The position numbers and the translations under genes are program-made. From NCBI RefSeq assembly GCF_036324505.1, contig NC_086362.1:11281043-11345042 (forward strand): a stretch of 64,000 bases of DNA, given 5' to 3'. The notes under the pieces are model-generated. The model was not told where the DNA came from and searched no databases. It saw nothing but the letters and a program-made list of their open reading frames with translations. The DNA comes from Eleginops maclovinus. Taxonomy: Eukaryota; Chordata; Actinopteri; Perciformes; Eleginopidae. Positions 56,252-64,000 of this stretch are shown here, piece after piece (the stretch's first letter is position 1; each line of letters opens with the position of its first letter).

Positions 56252-56571
56252 CTAAACCTGGGAAGAGAGCACACCACACATGTCAAGGAGCGGGTTTTAC
56301 TCGCGCAAGACTGATCTTTGTTGTTAGAGCAGCAGTATTTGAGGATTCTGTCAGCAAGGGTTTAGTTTCTGTATATTGGTCTGGACTAGATCAGCAGGAA
56401 TTAAGAGCTGTGGCTGATGGGGATGGTTTAAAGGGTGATTCTACCTCAACGGGGTCAGCTGTCAAATTCATTTTCGGTGCACATTTATTTCAGATTCTTC
56501 ATCATGCTTACTTTCTTTTCAAGGATATTTACCATCCACTCTGTTCTCACCTTGAATGACACCCCGGGTGT

Positions 56572-58180
56572 CTAGTAGCCTGCATATCGGGGGGGGGGTG
56601 GTGGCGGCGGCCCTCTCTCTGCGTAGGGGTCCCTAGGGCGGTGAGCTGCGTACATCTGAGGCGCGTACATGGGAGCCCTGGACAGCGGGGAGAGCCGGGA
56701 GCGCTCGTAGGAGTACCCATTACCGGCTGATGGAGGAGGCGGCGGGGGGGCCCGCCTGATGGGGCTTCGATCTCTGGACATGTAGGACGGAGGGGGGAGG
56801 GGACGACGCTCGTACGGGTCATGGGACCCCATACTGAGACGTTCCCTTACCAGTGCCGAGGGAGGAGGCGGAGGAGGAGGGGCGCTGGAACGCCTGTCAT
56901 CGTATCCGCCCAGGCTGTAGGGGCGTGCTCTATATTTCTCGTAGTAATCCACCATCGCGTAGTCGTCTCGCTCGCCGTAGCCGCGGTCGTGATAAGTTGC
57001 CCGTCTTGGGGGAGGGGGAGGCGGGGGCAGAGGTGGAGGGGCGTACGCGGACATGCGATCTCTGTACGGAGGCTCGGGCCTCTCCCCCAGGTAGCGTGGA
57101 GGGGGATAATAGCCTCCTCTGCTCGGCGGAGGTGGATAGTCCTCCTCCTCGGGTCCACCTTTGGGTCTGCTTTTTGATATCTGAACGTGTATGCGCTTTC
57201 CTGAGAGAGAGAAAATCATTGTCCCTCAAATCTAAAGTACAAAACAGTATGGACAAGGGATGTCACGAGTAAACCGATACATAAGAGCAAAGTCAAGGCC
57301 TATATTTTATAAAGTGTGTTATACTTCTTGTAACGCCAGCACTAGAGACTAATGGCGTCCCAGGTACGAACTCTCAGTACTTTTATCCTGACAGTTCGCC
57401 GGCACAGGAGAGCTAGCCATGTTAGGCGGGAGGTGGAACAAGGTTCGATGAAGTCACTATGGTGCGTTCAGGCTCTATTTAGCCTAAAAATAATATTGCT
57501 CAAAGGCAAATAATAACGTTATTTTGCTATGTTTAACTGCAGGTTTGTAAAATGTCGTTTTTCAACCAAAAGCGTCAAAAAAACATACAGCTTTCACAAT
57601 GTAAAAAAGGTATTTGAGGGTGAATTATGAACATGAAATGTATTGTTTTTTCTTTGGCATCAGAAAATACAGTAAATATCAGTAACAAATGTATGGTATC
57701 GTGACATCCCTAGTTAGGACATCAAAGACAAGATGACTCCTTAACCTGCATGGAGTTGAATATTGACTTACCTTGGAACTCTGTGTTATCCAGGCCCTTT
57801 ATGGCATCCATGGCCTCATCAGAGTTATCCATGTGAACAAAGGCAAAGTTCTTGACAATGGCGCACTCTTTCACCGTGCCATACTCTTCAAACATGGCTC
57901 GCAGCTCATCATCAAAGCCCTTTTCTACATTGGCTATGTGGAGCTTCACAGGGCCCTGGTTCTTCCCTCTGCTGGGCTCCACGTTGATGGGCCTTCCATC
58001 CAGCTTATGGAGATGGAGCTCACGGATGGCTTTGGTGGCTGACTTGCGGTCATCCATGTGGACAAAGGCATAGTTTTTGTACTTTGCACATTCCGTCACA
58101 GTGCCATATTTGGTAAAGAGAGCTTCCACGTCCTCCTTCTCAGTGTGCTGAGACAGGTTCCCAATGAAAATCTTCACCAT
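56572..58180 (-). CDS. RBM4/RBM14 (lark)-type RNA-binding protein, paralogue 2
   Basis: Coding exons 58180-57772 and 57200-56572 join in phase 1, giving 345 residues. RRM1 has IFIGNL and NYAFVHM; RRM2 has LHIANV and NFAFVHM, at the same residue positions as paralogue 1. The rest is a P/Y/R-rich tail ([20 protein letters not shown], ending [11 protein letters not shown]). The start is the Met of MVKIFIGN; the open frame extends 36 codons upstream through an acceptor-like TTTTAGAG but belongs to the 5' UTR. A 5' UTR exon ends at a GTGAGT donor at 58693. A donor 21 nt after the stop (AAG|GTGAGA at 56551) matches that of paralogue 1. Same strand and same exon lengths show tandem duplication. No CCHC knuckle is present. 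Probably nuclear, in splicing or mRNA regulation. Confidence 0.93.
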
Positions 58181-58693
58181 AGTTGCTCCAGTGTGATCCT
58201 CTAAAAGGGAGAGACAGGATGATAAACCACAGGCCAGTATGTAATAACAGACAGTCTCCAGTGTGCGAGGGAATGGTGAATCTATCACGTCATCATCAGG
58301 ATATAGACAGTTTGTAATCGAGACGCATGTCGGGTCAGGGCAACCACAGCAAAAACAATGCCCAAACAGGTCAACAAGAGGCCTCTTTAGCTTCGTATCT
58401 AAAGTATAACTTTTGTTGTATAATCATAAACGGTACGACTTTAAATTCAGCTCAAACGAAAAACCTTTAGTCGAGGAAGTTTCCGTGTTTGCACTTCCTG
58501 GTCAGAGCTGCTAGGCCCGGCTCGCATTAGCGAGCTAGCATTAGCTTCCAAGCTATTTCTCTCGTGGAACAGAAGCAAATAGAACTACATTCAACAATTA
58601 ACAAATATCTTAAGCTATGTTTGAAGACTTGTACAAATGCAGGCCTTATACAATCAGAAACGAGTATATTTGAAGAAGGAGCAACTACTCACA

Positions 58694-59340
58694 GCTCGTG
58701 ATCGGTCGAAAACTCCTGCCTGATAAGATCCACCGGATACGGTATGGAAATAGGCGTATAAGCAATGATGTGATTGGTGGATAAACGTGTCCATTTAAAA
58801 GTATGGACTATGATTGGTTAAAAGGATAACGACAGGTTTTATGCGGAAAAGGCTTTGTATTTGGTATGGCTTGTTTGGTAAGACTCGTTTTGTATAAAGT
58901 TAAATTTAATCAAACGTCTAAATGCTATAACTACACTGTGTATAGGTTATCTAAAATCGCATAGGATTTTCATTTGGTTATAAGCATGTATTACCTGTTT
59001 TCTTATACCCAGATAATGCAGAAGATGTGGGAAGACATGTTTGAAGGACATAGATACCAATTCAAATGTAAGTGGTTAATCACGTCCATGTGAATTATAA
59101 TCCCTGAACAAGAATAGAAACCCATCTAAAACCTAGAAATAGGTTTTAAAAGGGAGACTCATCACATCTTAACATCTCAACATGTGGCATTACTTAACAT
59201 ATCTATTGAATGAAACCTCATTCAAATTTAAAGCAGACTTTGTAATCTCTTTGTTGTTTTGTTTGGCCACTTGGGGGCAGAACTCCTCTGCAATCTGAAT
59301 TCCCCCCTTCTGTTTCTTTAAAAAGAAGAAGTTATTGCAG

Positions 59341-59379
<39 letters not shown>

Positions 59380-59920
59380 TATGTATGATCTTACTTAAGA
59401 CCAAGATGAAGTAGGAGTAGCTCTCATTTGGAAAAGTTAAAAATCATCATTGTTGTATAAAGGACGTATTTATGAACTTTCATTAATGCCCTCCTTGAAA
59501 AAACATGGTATAGCTACATTATAATTCTGCTCTACTAAAGTCTAATAGTATGCTATTAACATAACAATAATATATAGATCATAAAAAATGTGCATAGAGG
59601 ATGGGAGAGTAGTATAATACCCCCACAGAAACCAAGTAGTAAGTACTGTACTCATTTTGTAATTGTTCCATTTAATACCTTGCTTATTCACTGTGAAATG
59701 TGTGCTGGACTTCCCTCATGCTTCTATAAACTCAAATGATTCTTTAAAATAGAGACAACCATTAGTTTTTTTGTACCCAGGTTATTTTTGAATTGATTTA
59801 AACTGTACTAGCGAGTGTTTACTTATTTTAACTTTGCAACATTCAACTGACTGTTGTTCTGGTTGCTGTGTCATTACTTAAGGCCTATATTAAAAAGAAC
59901 AAACTGTTCAGAAGATGTAT
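58694..59920. other. RRM gene 2 promoter and spacer
   Basis: The 5' UTR exon of the minus-strand RRM gene reaches into about 58694-58730; its promoter should lie just beyond. A (TA)n microsatellite lies at 59346-59372. Nothing else is recognised up to the fxr2 poly(A) region. Confidence 0.45.
59346..59372. repeat. (TA)n microsatellite
   Basis: Uninterrupted TA dinucleotides. Confidence 0.9.
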
Positions 59921-59939
59921 ACCAAACAATGAAAAGTCC

Positions 59940-62294
59940 TTTATTGCCATCAGAACATGAGTGAGAAAACCAGAGACAAAATCTGACAGAGTAAGGAGTC
60001 AACTGTACAACCAGCATCCACACACACACACACACACACACACACCGCAGCCAGCAGCCTTTCAACAGGACGCGAGGGGTACAGATACATGAGGATATAC
60101 AGTACTCACACAATGAGGTATAAAGGTAAACACAAACATACCGGTTAGGGCTTCCTCCACTCACACGCATGCAACTGAACCAAGGTACAAATACTCAAGT
60201 GCTCGTTCATTCTTTAAAAACACAACATACAGGTGAGCAGAAATGTATGACAGCAGCATCTGGGTCAACTCAACCACACTCCCATTCATCTGTCTCTCAA
60301 AACCTTTGGTCATGTGGCGCTTGCTTGTCATGCACAATATTGCCCTTGTAATGTAATACTTTGTAAGCGAAGAAATGGGTCCTTTTTCTGACTCCACCGA
60401 TAGAAACTTGGGCTTTTCTTGTGGGGGCGGGGGTGTTTTTGAAGTCACAAATAAGTTTCTTTTTCAAGACGTTAGTTGGACATTCAATGTGTACATTAGC
60501 AGCAATTCTAGTGAATGAAACAATGGCTTTGTAAGTCAGATTAATAAACACCCTTTTCCTCATGCACAGGACAGGCACCACCTACTACTAAATGCCATGC
60601 AAGTTAGAAAAATAGACTGCAAACTCACAAGACAGAGAAATCAAAGTTCGTCTCCAGAGAAGAGGTTGATTTCACTTCAATTTTTTATTTCATATTTTCT
60701 AAAGATGTGGAAATAGCAACAAAAAAAACTTGAGAGCGGTAACCAAGACAACAGTAACAACATGAGTAGAGAGCCACCGAGGTTTTTCGAGTCCCTCTCT
60801 TACTCCATTTTGCCAACCCAAACTTCCAGGTACAAGACGGGACACCTCGCTTGTTTTTGTTGCGGATTGCGCTCCTCTACTCCTGCGACCTACGCGCACC
60901 TGGTGTGTATGTGTGTATCCTGTAAGTGTGGGCCTGTGTGTCATGTGGCTCTCGTGGTCATTTGAAGCTGTACCACAGTCTGCGGGTTTCCAGGCTCCCC
61001 TCCCCCCCACCCCACTAGCAGCACCCGTCCCAGAAAAAAGGTGGTCGCCCCTCGTGTGCATCCGGAGCTGTGCGCTGCAGTGGTTTTTGACAAGACACAA
61101 GTGTGGCTGGAAGCTAGCACTGCCGCCCCCCTCCGACACAGAAAGAGGCACGGTATAGTTCTCCTTAAGTCTAAATCTATAGTTTCAAGTCTGCCGTCGG
61201 TCTGGTCTCAGCCTGTCCTGTTTACAAGGCTGTATAGGAGCCACCCTGGACCCTCAGTAAGAGCTAAATCAGGAAAGAGGAGGAAGACACCCCTCAGGCC
61301 CGTTGCTAACAGAGATGCCTCACCGTGCGACCCGCCTATAGGGCTAGGATTTGTTACCTCACCCCTCCCAGTTTTGTTTTGTGGTTGCCAAATATCTCAC
61401 ACAAACACACACATACGCGGGCACGTACGCACCCCTACGCCGTCCATTCAACTCGGAATGAGAACAAGCGCCTTGAATTTTGTGTTTGGCAGCATACTTT
61501 CTTCCTCACGTTGGCCAGCCACTCTTTCCTTTTCTGTATCCTTTTTTTCACTCATCACTCCCTCACAGGTCTGTCTTTTTTTTTACCAAAAAAAAAAAAC
61601 CCCTGGAAGAACACCTCTCCCTCTGTTTCTTCCTCTTAGGAAACAAAAGCAAACTTAATGGAAAAACTCAAGTTTTTTTTTTTATTCGTTTTTTTTTTCA
61701 AATTCAAGGCACAATGTCTATCAATATTCCAATCTGTCTGTCTGTCTCCACTCCCAGGTTCAGTGTGCGAACGTCGCGTCACATAAGCTATTGGCCTGTC
61801 TGCTTGTTCGCCGCTCCCTACAGCGTACATCTCTCTAGTCTGTACTTTAACACTGTGAAGAGACGCGTCTGTTTTGGTTGAGAGAGCGACCGCCGAGTCC
61901 GAACCAGTGATAAACAATGAACAAAATAAACATAACAAAAAGACACAAATAAAGACATTTGAAAAACAAAAAAAAAGTCTCGTCCTGTTTCTTGTATTTC
62001 AGTATTTTTAAAAATCAAGTCATATCCACCAGCTCTTTTTTGGCAAGCTAGTTTTTTTTTCTTTAAATAAGCACTAAGTACTGATAGATAGGATAGCATA
62101 CACCGTTAACGTGTGTTTTTAAGTAGATGCGTTTGTCGTTTTTTTGTACTTTTATACTCTCGTAGTATGAATTCAGGTATTTTGTCAGGTACTTTTCACT
62201 CATCTGTTTAAGGTTTAAGTTAATGCAAGCAGGGACAGAGTTTGCCATGGAGTCTTGCTCTAGACTTGGGTTCGCGAGGGTCAGGTCCGTCTCT
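59940..62294 (-). other. fxr2: fxr2 3' UTR
   Basis: From the fxr2 stop codon (62295-62297) to a poly(A) signal at 59940-59945 (plus-strand TTTATT) there is about 2.35 kb with no splice-supported coding exon. It includes a (CA)n run at 60018-60044 and several poly(T)/poly(A) tracts. Long 3' UTRs are usual for FMR1-family genes. The exact cleavage site is inferred. Confidence 0.65.
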
Positions 62295-63913
62295 TTACGA
62301 GACCCCGTTGACCAAGGTCAAGGTCTCACTGGCCGAGCTCATGCCTTTGGGGGATCCCACGGAGGGCGTTCGCTCATCCTTTGTCGCGCTGGTCCCATTC
62401 TCCTGTAGGGAACAAAAAGTGGTAAAAGGTGAGAATGGACAAACTATCTGATTTATGTCAATGAAACCAAGCCGAGGCTGTAATAGTTATCGTGCCAAAC
62501 AGTTGTAGGTGTCATAGTTTGTTGCACCTTCATGTGTGAATCAACATGCAATAATTGTTAGATGTTTCATCCTTTACCTTGGGCTCAGAGCCTGCGTGGT
62601 TTTCCTTCTGGGGCAGGTTCTGTCTGCTCTGGGATTCGGCACGGGATATGTAGTCAGCAACAGTCACTAGAAACATCAAAATCTGTTAGCCAGAGCAACT
62701 GCTGGAAGACACATTATACATGAAGATAGTGTTTTCAAAAGTCCAGGTACTCGTTTGATCAGCACGCCTGTAGTAATTATAAACTAATGAACACCTAATG
62801 AAGATTCTTATAGATTTAAAAGTAAGTGATCCATGATGATTGTATTGATGTAAATATTTGTTCTAAAGAGGTAAAATAAAAAATGATGACTCACCACCTT
62901 CAGCTGTCTGTCTGTCACGGCTGGCTGAACCTCCCTCTGGGCGGTTGCCACGGTTGCGACGGCGCCGGCTTCGGTTGCGGCGCTGAGGTCGTGCTTCATC
63001 ATCTGTCAAATGGGGGAAAATAAAGATTACCGTCTCTCATCATTTCGGATTAAACTGACAAATACTTTGATTGCAGAGATGAGATGAAAACACTTGAGTG
63101 CTCACCCAGTCCGTTCTCGCTGGGGGCGGCCTGGCCGTCGGACTCTGTGGCAGCATCCATCACACTGGGCTCCTGGTCGTTACGGCGACGTCTGGAGCGT
63201 CTGCGGCGATCTGCCACGCCATCGACAATGTCAGATTCGGCCTGCTCTCCCTCACCCTCCAGCAGGGAGTACGGGTTACTGTCCGGGTCCCTCAGCACTG
63301 CGTATGCCACAGAAAATAGAATTAGTAATACAGCTACAGGTTCCCTTTCTTCCACTTAGGACCAAGACATGTTTAACCCGTGTTTGCTGGGAACCTAAAC
63401 TTTGGCTTTAACTACCTGAGCTGATTGAGTTGGAAGGCTTGGACCCTGGCCCCCCACGGCCTCGTCCTGAGTTAGTGCCTCGGCCCCTGCCGCCCCGTCG
63501 GGATCCTCGCTCATCGGCGCCTAGGCCACGAGGCCGCTGGTCTCGATCGCCCAATTCCTCCGTCTCAGAAGTATTGGACAGCTCAGAGTTTGTGCCTAGA
63601 TCAAGCGTAGATCAGTAAAATCAACTATTAGCATAGCACATCACAGAAATATCTTCTACTCTCTACTTTCAAATATGTGCATCTCCCTCCTACCATATCC
63701 AGAGTACTGGCTGTTGGACGCTCTACGCCCTCTGCCGCGGCCTCCGTAGGTGCGAGAGGTGTGGAGTGAGTTGCTGCTGTCGTCTGTTAAGTAGCCTTTC
63801 TCCCGTTCAACACCGGGGCCCCCAGTTCGGCCAGCAGGAGCGCGGTAACCAACCCCAATCTGACGGAGCTGCTCGTCAATCTGGAGACGCTCTAGGCGCA
63901 GCTGCTCCACCTC
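62295..63913 (-). CDS. fxr2: FXR2 (FMR1-family RNA-binding protein), last six coding exons, partial
   Basis: Exons: 63913-63694, 63595-63416, 63297-63106, 63002-62895, 62666-62578 and 62402-62295; all phases join. They encode [20 protein letters not shown] and [12 protein letters not shown] (the region after the KH domains), an RGG-type box ([20 protein letters not shown]), [13 protein letters not shown] and RRRRSRRRR. Next come the exon with [18 protein letters not shown], then [16 protein letters not shown], and the C terminus TLVNGVS. The second arginine-rich block [16 protein letters not shown] separates FXR2 from FXR1 and FMR1 in vertebrates. Family members bind mRNA and polysomes and regulate translation, with nucleolar targeting by such arginine-rich blocks. 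The N-terminal Tudor/Agenet and KH exons lie right of the window. Confidence 0.94.
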
Positions 63914-64000
63914 CTGCAGGGCAGGGGAAAGTTGTGGTTACTATGCACTTACATGCTTGTTCCTAAGCATACATTATAATGGAATATAACAAAGCACAAC

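Noticed and set aside
61041..61658. 205-codon plus-strand frame
   Set aside because: Lies within the fxr2 3' UTR on the opposite strand; low-complexity Ser/Pro/His content with no domain.
1..64000. CRISPR arrays, operons, ribosome-binding sites
   Set aside because: The window is vertebrate DNA with spliced genes; none of these prokaryotic features is present.

Overview
The window is vertebrate, almost certainly teleost fish DNA: split genes with GT-AG introns, fish-type retroelements, and novel immune-type receptor (NITR) Ig domains, which are known from teleosts. No prokaryotic features are present. All exon borders were worked out by eye from splice signals, reading phase and comparison of paralogues inside the window. 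No alignment or database search could be run.

The left half (1-46 kb) is a fast-evolving immune-receptor cluster full of mobile elements. It holds the 3' end of one inhibitory Ig receptor (676-1154, +), a two-Ig-domain NITR with tyrosine motifs (3347-6440, +), and a convergent NITR with an arginine in its membrane segment and no tail (8575-9687, -), which looks like an activating receptor. Four tandem single-V-domain receptors follow (15074-16442, 20797-23580, 24968-26074, 29299-30361, all +). These four share one exon plan and intron-phase pattern with the inhibitory NITRs. Each has a different lesion in its cytoplasmic tyrosine motifs or reading frame, so none combines an intact frame with both tyrosine motifs. 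Relics of duplicated gene units lie at about 27.6 kb and 45.45 kb.

Between 31.9 and 45.4 kb is a nested insertion. A Rex1/L2-like LINE was split by a Ty1/copia-type retrotransposon (31960-44423, minus) whose two 262-bp LTRs read identically and whose primer-binding site matches the anticodon arm of initiator tRNA-Met. Inside the copia lie a nearly full-length L1-type LINE with 17-bp target duplications, a short hAT-like element, and a solo LTR that splits gag. A separate DNA transposon with long inverted repeats (10712-13046) sits in one of two copies of a roughly 540-bp duplication, so the other copy shows the empty site.

The right half (46-64 kb) is a quiet, conserved region. It holds two tandem RRM proteins of the RBM4/RBM14 (lark) type on the minus strand (47324-48463 and 56572-58180), each with a conserved intron just after the stop codon. 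Between them on the plus strand is tifa, the FHA adaptor of the ALPK1-TIFA-TRAF6 pathway (51333-51923). The last six coding exons of fxr2 and a roughly 2.4-kb 3' UTR (59940-63913, minus) close the window.

Functionally, the left half encodes candidate paired activating and inhibitory natural-killer-type surface receptors. The right half encodes RNA-binding proteins and one innate signalling adaptor. No shared regulation of the two halves is visible.
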